In this document: in pieces, positions 47,746 through 59,883 of the stretch | Layout: every line of letters starts with the position of its first letter | Numbering within the stretch: the stretch's first letter is position 1 | Source of the DNA: Codonopsis lanceolata | Taxonomy: Eukaryota > Streptophyta > Magnoliopsida > Asterales > Campanulaceae | Assembly (NCBI GenBank): GCA_013146195.2 | Contig: CM028381.1 | Span: 59,526,744-59,590,743, forward strand | Direction: 5' to 3' | DNA: 64,000 nucleotides | Translations under genes and position numbers: made by a program | The notes under the pieces: model-generated | Told to the model about the DNA's origin: nothing | The model's input: the letters and a program-made list of their open reading frames with translations, nothing else | The model's database searches: none

Positions 47746-48727
47746 TATAGAAATTCTAAAGATGGGTGTCGGCGCTGAGATAGGAGGGAGGGGCACCGTC
47801 GCAGTGATGGAGAGAGAGAAAAGTTGTTAGGGGAGGCTTTTTCTCAATTGTAGTTTGTGAGAGAGAGGCAAGAAGGTGGGAGATAAATCACCTGAGTCCT
47901 TTCATCTCCATCAAAATGGTCTTCATAAATTCAAGAATCATGCCTTCACAATTGAGATTTAACAAAATGGGGTGAAGTGACACAACCATAGTGCTCCTCA
48001 CCAACTTTAAATATATATGTATATATCGATTTTATGTTCAAAGAGGATCAATAGTGGTTCTCCACTTACCCTATGGTGACTCGAACTCAAAACCTAATTG
48101 GTGTAGTTAAAGTATTTACCACTAAGTTGCGATTCGTTCTCTTGAAACCACTTATTTAGAAAGGAAAAGTTCATGTCTATATCAACCTCAATTATGATCG
48201 GTTGCAACTATTATTAACTAAACTAATTAGTTAGTTCATTAAAGTTGAGTCGAGCTTGGTATACTTTATTTTGGCTTGTTCTGTTGAGAATGAGATGACT
48301 CGATTAATCAGGCAACATGCCAGTTCCCTCGAGGGGCTATTCGTGTTTTGGACATGTGCATTGCAAATTATAGGCTTCGGCGATCGCTCAGTGTTTTGAC
48401 TGAGCGACCGCTTGATCAAAATTCCTTCGAGTCGGCGGTATTTTGAAACAAAGGATTTTAGGGTTTCTATTGTATCCATATAAATGGTTGTATACATAAT
48501 TTGAAGTGGAGTCGGGGATTGCCTGTTCAAATATTTTTCAAGCTCGGGCATATACAAGCTTAACTCAAACAAAGTTGGAGAGGAGGTGTTTTGGCTTGAC
48601 TTCGCTAGAAATTTATTGGCTTACAAGGCACAAGTTTGTTTATAAGCCATGAATTCGAGACCGAGAGGGGACTGATTTAAGATATTTTTCCAACCGGGTG
48701 CACAAATTTAATAAAGTTTACAAATCA
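47746..48727. other. Unassigned stretch with LTR-like hairpin region
   Basis: 47760-47900 is G/A-rich and could be old promoter sequence of the RPL39 remnant (- strand). At 48380-48410 the dyad CGCTCAGT-6-ACTGAGCG follows GCGATCGC, and a TATATAAATGG-like box lies near 48478; this layout resembles the U3 of the LTRs in this window, so a solo LTR fragment is possible. No gene. Confidence 0.4.
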
Positions 48728-49084
48728 TAATTGTCTTCTACGCGTTTTCATATTTTGAAAACGTTTAATTACATCATCATTTGTAACACTTTTAAGCAAA
48801 TCTTTTTCAATAAAACATACAAGACAATCATTTTAAAATTGATCACAAATTCGGTTTCGTATATCCGTCTTGACAATATTCATTGCAGAGAAGCATTTTT
48901 TCACACTTGATGTTGCTATTGGCAAAATCAATGCGAACTTCAAAAGCCGATACACCAATGAGTACACCAAGTATTTTCGTGTTTGCTCAAGCAATGTAGA
49001 TAGATCAACTACTTCAACCCCCAAATTAAAATGCCCTAATTTCAAATTAAATAAATAGACTTTTCCTACCAAGATATTGAACAC
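48728..49084 (-). pseudogene. hAT transposase C-terminal remnant (dimerisation region)
   Basis: The frame contains YRLLKFALILPIATSSVKKC then FSAMNIVKTDIRNRICDQF, the hAT dimerisation signature of the TTF-type/ZMYM1-like plant transposases. After a stop the same family continues with NDCLVCFIEKDLLKS and RFQNMKTRR-like sequence to about 48728. Upstream domains are missing. Dead fragment. Confidence 0.82.
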
Positions 49085-49910
49085 ACAAATTTAGGAACTA
49101 AAACAATATTATATAATATCATCTATCACAAATTTACAAATCACAATTCACAACAATTATATAGATTAAATAATCAATTAGGGCTATTTCAAAATTAAGG
49201 TTATTTCAAATTAGGGCTATTTTTAACATTAGTTTTATTTTAATTTTTAAAATTTAAATCACAAATTCACAATTATAATTTACAAATTCAAACAATTATA
49301 GTATCATACTTTGATTCAAACAAATAGACAATTATAATTTAGAAATTCACAATCACACATTCAAAATCACAAAATTTAAATCACAAAACTCAATTTAGAA
49401 GTCTTGATTTTTAAAAAATACCTCTTGTAGAATAGAGAACTAAAATGAGTAACTAGTAGGGGCAGCAAAGAGTTTGTAGAGATGGAGATTGGAGAGAAAA
49501 GAGTTCACTGTTCAATCCGCCAGTCCGGTGCCCGTGCCTGTGCCGGTGGTCAAGGTTGATTGGTAGTGGTTGGAACTCGGAATCAAAGGCTGGATGGTCG
49601 ACTGGTCGAGGGAGCGACGGTGGAACTGGAACCTGGAGTGGAGGCCGAAAGGGAGACGGGAGGGAGGGGCCAAGAGCAAGAGAGAGGAGATTTTGATTTT
49701 TTAGATTTGGGAAAAGGGATTTATGGATGCTTTCAAATTAACTCACGGTAAGTTTAAAAAATATATATTTTCCTCAGGTGGGGGTAAAATGTATAAATGT
49801 TATTCAGGTGGGGGCAAACTGTATAATATAAGAGATCATTAAAAAAAATCCTTTTCCAAAATTAAACCAAAGTGGGGGCAACTGCCCCCATACTACAGAG
49901 CATGTGTCTG
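49085..49910. other. Probable rest of the hAT element
   Basis: AT-rich filler with many AAATTCACAATT words, a G-rich stretch (49495-49690) and an end region with GTGGGGGCAACTGCCCCC near 49870-49890, which looks like the subterminal hairpin of such elements. Exact ends not found. Confidence 0.4.
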
Positions 49911-51066
49911 CCTGAGGGGTTCGAGCCTCTTGACAAAATAGTAAATTATTTTCTTTCTAATACTTGATCCAAGGCTCTTTTACCACAAAGGAATTACTCA
50001 AAAAGAGAAAAGACAAGAATTATATGTATATATGACTGATCATTGAAAAAATGAAATCTCACGTTTAAGTAGTACATATCTAATAGAAATTCTTCAAAAA
50101 TAAATAAAACCGAGTAGAGTTCAGGTGAGCCGAGCCAAACAAACTAATCTCGGATTAAGATCATGTGCTCATAGAGTCATAGTCATAATCATAACCCAAA
50201 CTTTGCTTTCTCGAGCTTCCATCTCGATTACACTATTGAGTATGCCTTGGAACTAAGGCTTGACTTGATGCTGGAGCTCAGGCTTATACAAGTCGAGCCC
50301 GAGCCAAACTCAAGCTGCCTCATCTTATTAGCATGACCTAGTGTCAAGTGACAAAAAAATTGATTAGCCACTTGTTGTTTAACAATATGCTTCCTCGTAA
50401 AGAATTCACTATTTTATTTTGTGATGTTTCACTTAAAAGTTCATTTTTAAAAATTAAAATATTAAAATATCATTTTATTACTAATAGACTAATAAAAGTG
50501 ATATTTTCTTTTTAAAAAATCTAACTTTCAAACACTTTGTCCAAAACGGATGGAGCAAGTATTAACACCACAAGTATACTTTTTACCAAACACCGGTAGA
50601 AAATTTTTGTGTGGCGACGATATATCTCCTTGTAAAACAATGACTATATTATTTTCAACAATGCTAGATTTGCAACTCTTTCAACAACTTTTGCTACAAA
50701 GTGAAGTTGAAGGGCAAAACAGTCTTTCTCCAAAATAACTTTGTGTTTTATCAAGGCTTAGTTGTAGGGAACATTGTAAAACAAAATTGTAAACCTAGCA
50801 CTTTTCCAACAAAAAATTAAAGACATCGAAAAATACTTGTCGTTGATATTATTCTCATGTAGTCTGTTATTATTTTGTTATAATCATTATCGATCTCAGC
50901 AGGAAACAAAAACAAAAAATACGGATGATCATTGCATTGTGATTATCATACAAGAACGTTGGAATCATTCATTGTATGCAACAAGACAAGGGAAGAGCCC
51001 CACAGTGTCTCAATGATTCAGCCCTTTAAAACGTAGAAGAAAGATCAGACATGCATATGTCTAGAC
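49911..51066. other. Intergenic region upstream of F-box gene 3
   Basis: No gene. 50030-50340 contains GAGCCGAG/CTCGAGC words of low complexity. The 70 bp before the ATG resemble the leader of copy 2 (GAAGAAAGAT, ACATGCATATG). Confidence 0.45.
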
Positions 51067-52293
51067 ATGAAGAAGGGAAAGAAAGGAGAAGTGTGTCTTT
51101 TTGATTTGCCAGAATCCGTGTTGGAATCTATCTTTGAGCTTCTTTCTCCAGCTGAAATATGTAGATTGTCAAGGGTTTGTACTTTTCTACGTGAAAGATG
51201 TAGAGGTGACCATTTATGGAAGAAACTCATGGAGCGAAAATGGGGTCGACTGATTGGTAACAATGATTGGCAATTCGCTGATTCAATCATGGCTTACTAT
51301 CTCTCTCTCGAGAGCGGTAAGCTTTGGTTTGCTGCTCAGGTTTTCGGTCGGCCGGGGTATGATCTGCCATGTTACGATGCCCAAGTTAGTTACAATTACC
51401 ACAGTGACAACTTTCAAGTCAGGTACTATCATACAAGTTAATTGCTTCTTCAAAATGATTCTTTGGTAGGTTCATTTGGCTAGCTTATAATGCATGGTGC
51501 AACCGGAAACTGACTAAATACATGGCTGCAGGTACTTGCCCGGAAACCGGTGGCGGACATCAGAGATAGACGTGCCATGGGATAGGCTGAGAAAACCACC
51601 AATGATCGATATGCTTCCTGATTGTACCAATGACTTAAAACCAGGAGATCATATTGAAATACTCTGGAGTGACACCAATGAAGGCCCTTTTGGTATGTCT
51701 ATATATTTCTTACGTATGTTTTCTGAGCTTTAGTGTTGTTGTCGTTTGATAATATGACTTGCAATGACCATTAAAATATCGCGATGTAAGTAAACTCGAT
51801 CGGACGAGATGAATGTCACAGCTCAGCTGATATAACTATCACGAGCTCGTAATATCACACCTCATAAGTTGTTAATTCTTGCCGTGTAGGTTGGTGGTAC
51901 GCCATAATTGGTCACTTGAGTTCATGTAACGAAACTGTGAACAACTGCGAGTGTCAACAAAGTGGTAAGAAAAAGCAATCAACTTGTTATGCTACGTACT
52001 TCAATTTTTGACAAGGGAGTCTTACAATATACTCATATATCCCAACAGATTATCTGATCGTAAAGTTCAAACAATACCCCATTGGATCAATCTATAGAAG
52101 AGTAACCCTGAATAAAAAGGATTACAGGGAAACAGGCACCGTAAGAGATCTTTCTTCCCAGCCAAACTTTCATCTATCAGGCTATTATGGCAAAATCAGG
52201 AGGCTTGTTAAGGAGGAAGAGATCGCGAGGTGGAAAACCTTCTTGCCGCCACAATTTCCATTCCCTTCCATTACTCACTTTATCTCGTCGTGA
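51067..52293 (+). CDS. F-box protein, At2g32560/At2g26850-like (copy 3, compact form)
   Basis: Four exons: 51067-51422, 51532-51692, 51890-51964, 52049-52293; GT-AG and phase-consistent, 278 residues. The last exon has no internal start but is fixed by phase and homology. F-box: LPESVLESIFELLSPAEIC. Same compact form as copy 2: no 50-residue segment, exons 1 and 2 fused (LWFAAQVFGRPGYDLPCYDA). C-terminal domain: GDHIEILW, GWWYAIIGHLSSCN, VKFKQYPIGSIYRR, GYYGKIRRLVKEEEIARW. About ten extra residues (around SSQPNFHLS) lie before GYYG. It is closest to copy 2; they were probably adjacent before the copia insertions. Confidence 0.85.
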
Positions 52294-52971
52294 ATAATTT
52301 GTTTGGACTATTTTCAACAAGGAGATCGAGATCAAGTTTAGACTTCACATTAAGATCGAATGTTTAAGCGATTTGAAACTTTACGATGAAAGAGCTTACT
52401 CGTATTCTATATATCATTCGAAATAAAACACAGTTTTTAGACAACGAAAAAGAATTATATTCTTGATAGGTCACAAAACGATCAACTTGCATTAGATTTC
52501 ACCATGGTAACAGAAAATGTTGGACCTGATGAATATCAAATCCAAAAAAGTGTGATACTTGAGTCCATCCCTCGCAACAGATAAGCCACTACTACAACTA
52601 CCAAAACAAAACAAATGTGAATGAGTGAAATTAGTATGTGAGCATTTTCCCCCTTTCTCTAATTGCAGGCAGTAACAACGATAAACGCCTAGAAATAAAT
52701 ATGAAAAGAATTAGAATGGCAAGAAGCCTCCATAATGATTGAAGAAAAATAAGAAATAGTCGGCCTTCTCAACTAAAAAACAGGGAAGGAAAGAAATCAA
52801 CAACCACTTGAAATTCTCGAGGAAGGCTTACTATTTTGATACCGTGTCTATACTTACTTGGGAGGAGAGTTGTCGGACTTGACAATGGAATGTGAAGAGC
52901 TTCTGGCGTCTACTTCCTCTATCAGATGAATCACCTCACAATGGTCACCATTTATACTTTTAAGGCTGAAA
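52294..52971. other. Convergent intergenic region
   Basis: Between the 3' ends of F-box gene 3 (+) and the carrier gene (-). No coding sequence; it should contain both 3' UTRs. Confidence 0.5.
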
Positions 52972-55900
52972 TTATACTTGTTTGACAGATATTCTCTCTG
53001 AGACACCGGAAAGCAAAAGAGAAAACTTGTCAGCAAACCTCATAGTTGCTTCATTTAGTGATCAGAAGAGAATTCAAATTATATTCATTAATACAGGAGA
53101 AAATACACGCCAGTGGGGTGGAAACTAAACCATCAAACCAAACCAAACCGCCAAGCTCAACTGTCAACCCAATCCAAACCACATGGTTTGATTTTGTGTT
53201 TGCATGGTTTCACACTTCCGTTTCGATTTCTATAAACAAAATGGTTCAATTTATGAAAACTGAACCGTTTACACCCCTTCACCTAAAATGTCCCCAATGG
53301 GAGCAGATCGCTGGTTGTCTATTATCAATACAACCACAGTTTTCCCATTAAAAACGGAAATAATTGAGAATGAAACATACTTTTTTTTTATAAGTAGAAT
53401 GAAACATACTTATCAGTTCATAAGTGACAATCATGGTAGTTCCATAGAGAGACATATTTAAGAAGCGGGGCCCGAATCCTCTATAAAATCCCCACCAGCC
53501 ATCCTCCTTGAGAAGTGCCTTCACTGTCTTCATTACTGATGGCCTACCAACACCGAAGTCATCAATAACCTAAAATTGTAAAAACTCAGTCTCATTTATA
53601 TGACATTATGAAGAGCCAGGAAGAGAAGGAAAATCAATTAGTGTAATACCTGTAGTCTTGTCTTAACTGTATCTACGGGTGTGGTGATTACTGAGGAACA
53701 TGCGCCAGCAAGCATCCCAGCTGAAGCCTGAACTGTTATCATCTCCAAGTGAGATGGCTTCTTTTCTACATCATCTGAATAACCCAAGCTCCTATAATCA
53801 CAAATAACAGATGAGAACTCTGGTCATATACTCCCTTTGCTCAATGTAAAGAGTCTTGCTTTCTGTTTCGCAATTTTTCACTCAATTCTCATGTTTCTAA
53901 AATTGATTTAAATTTAGGAAGATATTTGAATCCTTAAAATATAGGGTATCATTTGAGAAATAATTTTAATCCTTAAATTGTTTTGACTTTTCCTATAGAC
54001 TTTTTAAGCGGAAAAGAAGAGTTGTTCTAAGAAGATCAGCATTTTAGTATCATACCTCCACATCATGTGTTGAGCAGCCCCATAAGCACCCCACCAAAGT
54101 GCGGATGCTGGAGTTTGAGTCACAGCGGTCAATCCAAATCCTCTATATAGACCGCGGAATCCTTCAGCTTTTATAACTTTACGTACAACATCTAATGGAC
54201 CATTGCAGGATGTAGTCTTAGGAAGCCCTTGTACAACTAATCTCTGGGAGATCTAGTAATATAGACAAAAAGTATTTAAGATGAAATATAGAAAATTACC
54301 AATGAAGCGATACTTATAAAAAATGCTGAAGGAAAGATCACTTCAGAACTTTATCATAGTTGCAATGAAGCCCACCAAGCCCACGAATTGAGTAGGGCTA
54401 TGGGTGCAATTGGATACCAAATGTCATACCCTATGAGGTTTGTTTTATAAGAAATGCTTTTGTCTAATCAATATAGTGGATCTATAATTTATTTTTTTTG
54501 ATAGATAAGTGCGGCCCCTTGGTATGGGGATTGGAACCAAAAACCTCAAGATCTTTGCCTCAGTGCCCTAACCATCTCTCCCACCCGGTTGGATCCATAA
54601 AAATCAGGAGTGTTCAAAATTAAGACTCAAAATTGACTATCCCTAGAATTATTCCCACAAATATATGCAACTATTATCCATGACCTTACATAAGACCTTT
54701 CTCATACACCGCAATGACACGAGCCTCGTAAACTTGGCTGTCCTTTGATCCTAAAAGTAAGAATGACTAGAAACAAAGTAAAAGTTTGAGAATGATTAAA
54801 ATAAAGGGAAACTCTGAGGCTCATTGACAAGAGAAAGATGATGTGCACGAGAAGCTATTCAGGTGCCATTGAATATGGATAATTTCTTTCACTATACACA
54901 TTGAATTATTAGCCACTGTGAATGGCCAGCGTGAAAGGAGACTTCAATATAAACAATTTCTGCACAATTAGTGTAAAGTATCACCTTTAGGCTTTTCCAC
55001 CTATTGAAATTTGTATCATTTCAACCCATGATAGTTCACCTCTTAGGCACGAAAAGATGTTAGTAGAAGACGTTGGCTCTAGTAACCTATATATCTTTCT
55101 TTAAGTAGTCACTTGTGTCTCAATCATGTAATTGTTCATAACATTTTGTGCTACATGGTACTACAAATTAGGAAGACAGAAAGTAATTCAATGGCATTGC
55201 TCATTTCTCATGGATCCACTTAAGGATTTTTGGCATTACACCAATTCATCATAAGTGAAATGCAAGACAATGACTTCACATTGGAGCATTTAACATGATT
55301 CCACTCAGGCTAGTGCGTAAATGTCGTATATTAAGGAAAGAAAAACAAATGATAAGAAAAATAATGAACACTTAGAAAACTCGGAAGAGTAAGTTTGCAT
55401 ACCACATCCAAAGGCACAAAGTATACACAGGAAGCTAGATTCGAGAACATGCCTGCCACTCCATTTGCAATCCCTAGACGCGTTGCTTCAGGCATGTTTA
55501 GATCTTCAGTGTATTTCATCATCATATCTTTTGATACCTCAAGTGAAGTTAAAGCCAAGGCCCTTCCTGGCAATGCTCCTATAGCAGAAGTGCCAAAGCC
55601 TCTAAAGATGCCGGGAATACCATCATTTTTCAGAATATGTCTGAACACTGATATTCCACGCATTTGGGAGAGTCCAGAATCCGCTACTTGCATTCTAGTC
55701 TTTACAACATGTGTCGGATGTAGTAAGGCCATTTGACCAGTTAAGAGAACAGCTCCAATTATGTGAAACTTTTGCTTGTCCAACCTGCATTTCAGGTCCC
55801 GTAATCTTAATATCTCGAAGCATATGTCACAACAGATATGACATGTAACGTGAATAAGTTGGCTCAAAACAAACTTATGATGCACCATTAAGAATTTCAG

Positions 55901-57807
55901 TTAATAAAACGAAATGGTAATGCTAATTACCTACTGTGATTTTTCTCTTTTTTCTATTTCTATTCTTGGATTTCGGGTGTTTGGTGTGTCTGTGTGTGTG
56001 TGGGGGGGGGGGGGTGTATAGAGAAGTGGAACTGCCACTGCTTGAACTAACATCTATATTGGGCTAGAAACACTGCACTCAAAGCTTTGGTACATTAGAC
56101 ATCAAAAATTTATAAATCCATACTGACTAGACAAAAAGAGCTCTTAAGTAGCGTCCAAATATCAATTCAAATCCAGATATAGTAGTAAGTTCAGAGGAAA
56201 ATGTTAAAAAACTGAAGTCAAGCATAAATAGATTCCGGTTGCATGCTGAGAACATCATGAGAGACGGGGACACAGACAAGCATCCAATCCCTCTTTCATA
56301 GCGGCAATAATGAAATTCACAGAAAAATAAAAGTCTAAACTGAACACCTAAACTAAAAAGAAATCAAACAACTGAAGCCAGATTGAGGGCCAAAAGTTTT
56401 GAGGCCAGGAACTACATTGTATCTTAAAGACTAAAAAGTACCAAAAATCAACACTGGTAAGCACTACTGGACCTACAAAGTCCTTGTGCATCATAATTAT
56501 GGAAGAAAGGTTGTATCTTCGACAACCGTAGCAAGGGCTTTTGCAAATCTTTATACAATTACGATATGACACAAAGCAAACAGTTTGCTCTCAATCTGTT
56601 AACTCGGCAAACATCATTTAGTATGGCACCCCCACTTGACACCTTTCTACTACATATCTTACGTACCAAACAAACCAATACTTCGATCGTACAAAATTCA
56701 ATTTTAACGAATACCAAGGACACTCTTTATCCTCATTTCTTCATGATTTCTCTTCATGGTGCTTTCATGACTGATTTCCTTGTCAAAGAGAGCAACTCTG
56801 TTTCCTAGAACTTATACCTCTTTTTTTTTTTTAATAAGTAAGTTCCTAGAACTTACATCTCTTAATGATAAAAAGTGAGTTGGTGGTCTTACTCAATCTC
56901 CTTTTGCCTCTTAAGATTAATTGAAGGTCCTGATAATGTTCATGGTTACTGCCTTACTGGAACCTAATGGTGACCTCACATCCAAATCTCTTATGAAGAG
57001 TCTTATTTGGTCTCAGTCCTGTTTTTCCCCTATGGCATCTTTCATTTGGAGGGCCAAGTTAACTTCAAGTTAAAAGATTTTGCATGGTCCCTCGTGCTTG
57101 AGCTTGACCAGTTAAGCATTAATGACCTTCAACAAGGAGTAGGCTCCACACTGTGATTTCACTGGCTTTGTTCATGAAGAGAGTGCAAATTTCTTAACTC
57201 GCATTTCCCGAATATCATGACCCAATGTTCAGTTGCATAATAATAATTTGGCCACCGTATTCGCGCTACTAAGTTTGTTCAAAAGTTCAACTTTTTTTTT
57301 TTTTGATAGATAAAATGATAGGAGGGAAAAACTAGAGGAGCAAATTTGTAATCTTGAGTATTAGTAAGATTGTAATTTTCATTGGGTTAACTCTAAATAC
57401 TATAGCGTTTTGACATCTTCAGAAATGTTCTATGTTTTCATTCCCGAAACCCAAGACAGGTATCTTATACCATTATTTTGCAAGTCTGGAAGTGAATTTG
57501 GAAATTAAAATTGCGAAAGTTCTAAAAAATGCCAAAAGATATGTCAGAATACCGATTAAAAAATGGGTCAAACTCAGAATAAGGTCAACAGTTTAGATCC
57601 ACAATTAATCACATTTTTCATCACCACGAACACACGAAATTACACTGACAACCAAAGTACATAATCACACAGAAAACAAGTAATTGATCAGAATTGAGAC
57701 AAAATACGGAAAACAAAAGGGAGAGAGAGAGACCTGTCCCAGTTGATGTTGGTATCAGCCAGGGCGGCTAATTCTGAGGAAGTTGAAGCTTCGGCTTCCA
57801 TTGCCAT
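52972..57807 (-). CDS. Mitochondrial carrier family (SLC25) protein, At5g15640-like
   Basis: Six exons on the - strand: 57734-57807, 55403-55784, 54056-54252, 53650-53791, 53410-53569, 52972-52997. All are GT-AG and the phases add up to 326 residues, the usual length of this subfamily. The N-terminus is MAMEAEASTSSELAALADTN; the last exon gives the end ELIKRISVKQV. Three carrier repeats are visible, each with the P-x-D/E-x-x-K/R position: PTHVVKTR (His where acidic is usual), PLDVISQR and PVDTVKTR, and each followed by a YRGFG-type motif (FRGFGTS, YRGFGLT, YRGFGPR). Six membrane helices in the inner mitochondrial membrane are expected; the substrate is not known to me. Introns hold a SINE and short insertions, one beside a splice donor. 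Confidence 0.9.
53367..53411. repeat. Short poly-T insertion flanked by 16-bp direct repeats at a splice donor
   Basis: AGAATGAAACATACTT occurs at 53367-53382 and 53396-53411, around TTTTTTTATAAGT. The right copy contains the exon 5 donor (- strand GTATGTTTC); the left copy is a second, identical donor inside intron 5. The repeats look like a target-site duplication around a SINE/LINE tail. Confidence 0.75.
54488..54589 (-). mobile_element. tRNA-derived SINE in intron 2 of the carrier gene
   Basis: Read on the - strand it starts near AACCGGGTGGGAGAGATGG, has an A-box-like TGGTTAGGGCACTGA and a B-box-like GGTTCCAATCC about 35 bp apart, and ends CTTATCTATC plus poly-A. It is flanked by TGGATCTATAA (54477-54487) and TGGATCCATAA (54590-54600), an 11-bp duplication with one change. 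Short for a SINE (about 100 bp). Confidence 0.72.
56802..56862. repeat. Second poly-T insertion flanked by 20-bp direct repeats
   Basis: TTCCTAGAACTTATACCTCT (56802-56821) recurs at 56843-56862 with two changes, around poly-T and AATAAGTAAG. In intron 1 of the carrier gene. The tail sequence resembles that of the SINE and of the 53383 insertion. Confidence 0.65.
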
Positions 57808-58210
57808 TTCCAAGCCGGCTTGCTGATGCTGCTAAGGGTCGAGGTTTTTTTTGCTTTTTGTTTTTTTGGGCGTTGAAACTTGGTAACCACTATGCTCTGT
57901 AATAAGAGAGAGGGAGGGAGGGGAAGAATCGGCGGGTAAAACAGAATCAATTAAGTTGAGATTTTCCAGGATCGTGTCGCCGATCCCACAAGATTCCCAC
58001 TTGTCTTTTTTAAACTCTCCGTATCCGTATGCATCAATAAACTTCAACTTATATAAGAGTGAGTAAAACGGAAGTTTTTATTGTAATCTAAATGCATTCT
58101 TTGCTGCCAACAAAAGTTTTAAAAAAATCACAACCAAATCAACCGTTGATTTATTTCTAAAAATATCAACAGATGAACCCTCAATATTAACAAATCGTCA
58201 CAACAGTCTC
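57808..58210 (-). promoter_or_regulatory. Leader and promoter region of the carrier gene
   Basis: Upstream of the chosen ATG on the - strand: CT-rich leader (about 57900-57925) and a possible TATA-like CTTATATAAGTTG near 58045. The promoter is bounded by the hAT element at 58211, about 400 bp upstream of the ATG. Confidence 0.4.
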
Positions 58211-59280
58211 CGGGGCCGTTCCTGGGCATAGGCCAAAGGGGCAACCGCCTAGGGCCCAAATTTTATTTATATGTATAGTATATATATAATATTCCCTTCG
58301 TCCCTAAATTATTGTCTTTCTTTCCTTTTTCGTTCGTCCCAAAATAATTGTCCACTTTGAAACTTACATTTTTAGAACATCACTTTTACCAATTTACCCT
58401 TACTTTTTCCCTCTACTTTAATTATGGGCCACATACACATGGGCTTTAAAGGAAACTACACATTAAACCAATATTAATAATCCAGTCAAATAGGTTTTCT
58501 TAAACGGTGCATCGGGTCAACCAGAACAATAAATTAGAGACGGAGGGAGTATATAAATATAATATTAATAAATATAAATAGGGAATATGAAAAATTGTCT
58601 AGAAACAAAAAACGGAAGCAGAAACTTGATGCGGTGATGTCGGCAGCCGAAAGGTTGATTAGACGGAAGGGCGGACAGCGGGACAGTCGAACAGAAGGAT
58701 CAAGGAGATGGAACGATCAACGGTGGCCCTCGACCTCGAGATTCACTCTTCAGTCTTCCCTATGCATCTATGGCCGCCGGATTAATTTCCACTCCACCTT
58801 CAGGCTCTGCTTCAGTTCAATTACAAAGGCTCAAAGCAAGAAAAACTCTCACAATCTCACCCACTTAGTCACTCTGTCGTTCCTCATCCACGAACTCGAA
58901 GCCACCAGCGCCGATGAATGACTGATGATGCAGGTACTCGTCCAATTTTCCTTATTTCAATTTCAATTTTCAAAATTTTTCCCCTCTTCAAGTCTTTCTC
59001 TACTTCAGACGAATCAGACATTCAGACCCTAAACTCTAAAAGGCTCAAACTCATATTTCTTTTGGTTTAAGGTTTTTAGGGCTCGTAAAATTACATTTTT
59101 TTTATTGATCCACGATTTCTTTTCAAAATCATATAGTTTAAAAATTGTTTAAGTATATAATAGATTAGAAATTTATAAATTATTTCTAATATATTGGTGC
59201 AGCATTCCAGCAAGCAATCGAGCTTGGGGCCCTTATTCGTTATTTTGCCCCGGGCCATTGAAATATCAGGAACGGCCCTG
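58211..59280. mobile_element. hAT-type element with perfect 8-bp target duplication
   Basis: 1070 bp between two copies of ACAGTCTC (58203-58210 and 59281-59288). Ends CGGGGCCGTTCCTG and CAGGAACGGCCCTG are near-perfect inverted repeats. CCGCCTAGGGCCC near the left end relates it to the element at 33309. It contains a Stowaway MITE and an open frame (58595-58921, 108 codons, rich in Arg/Ser) that I do not recognise. No transposase seen. Confidence 0.87.
58292..58549. mobile_element. Stowaway-type MITE nested in the hAT element
   Basis: 258 bp, ends TTCCCTTCGTCC and GACGGAGGGAG, flanked by TA. Same family, length and internal sequence (reverse orientation) as 6873-7130: both hold, in one sense or the other, the stretch around CCCAAAATAATTGTCCACTT. 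Confidence 0.87.
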
Positions 59281-59288
59281 ACAGTCTC

Positions 59289-59883
59289 TCATGAAACGGT
59301 TGTGTTTTGAGTCATAGCCCATCAAAACAGCGTCGTTTTGATGGGCCAAATGTGAGAAAAAAAATTCAGCCGACAAGCCTCCTACACCGCTTTCCAATTG
59401 TCATTAAAGTGGCGGTTGGGGAGATTTTTTGATTATCTGCTGTTCAAGGGCAGTTTGGGCATTCAAAAAAGTTTTTTTAAAAAAAAGTACATATTTTTAT
59501 CTATAAATAGAGACTTGGTTTGCCTCATTTGGATACTGAATGAATTTTTGGCAAAATTTGAATTTATTTGTAAGTTTTCTCTCTCTTCTCTTTCTCTCCA
59601 AATTTCTTTTTTTTAATTAATCCATTTTTAAGTTGTGTATTTTTTATTATTAATATTATTATTATTTACTACTTAAATATTTTAAATGGATGCATATTAT
59701 TATATACAATTGTCTTTATTGTTAATTGTTTATTATTACCATTATTATTGTTAAATTTCATATTATTATTGTAATTAGTTGTTATTATTATTGTCAATAT
59801 TATCATTAAGTAATATTAATTGTCATCACTGTATTTTATTTTATTTTTTGCTAATTTTGTTTTATTTTCAGCTATTGTCATCA
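59289..59883. other. Unassigned, probably Harbinger flank
   Basis: AT-rich with ATTATTATT low complexity from 59640 on. The inverted word CATCAAAACAGCGTCGTTTTGATG near 59324 (arms CATCAAAAC/GTTTTGATG) is a hairpin. No gene. Confidence 0.4.

Noticed and set aside
52854..53036. 60-codon minus-strand frame as the last exon of the carrier
   Set aside because: Splicing at 52997 in phase with exon 5 gives a short end (KRISVKQV) that matches the usual carrier C-terminus; the longer frame is out of phase.
57768..58047. Two minus-strand open frames at the carrier 5' end
   Set aside because: They are in other frames than the start at 57807, whose protein joins in phase with exon 2.
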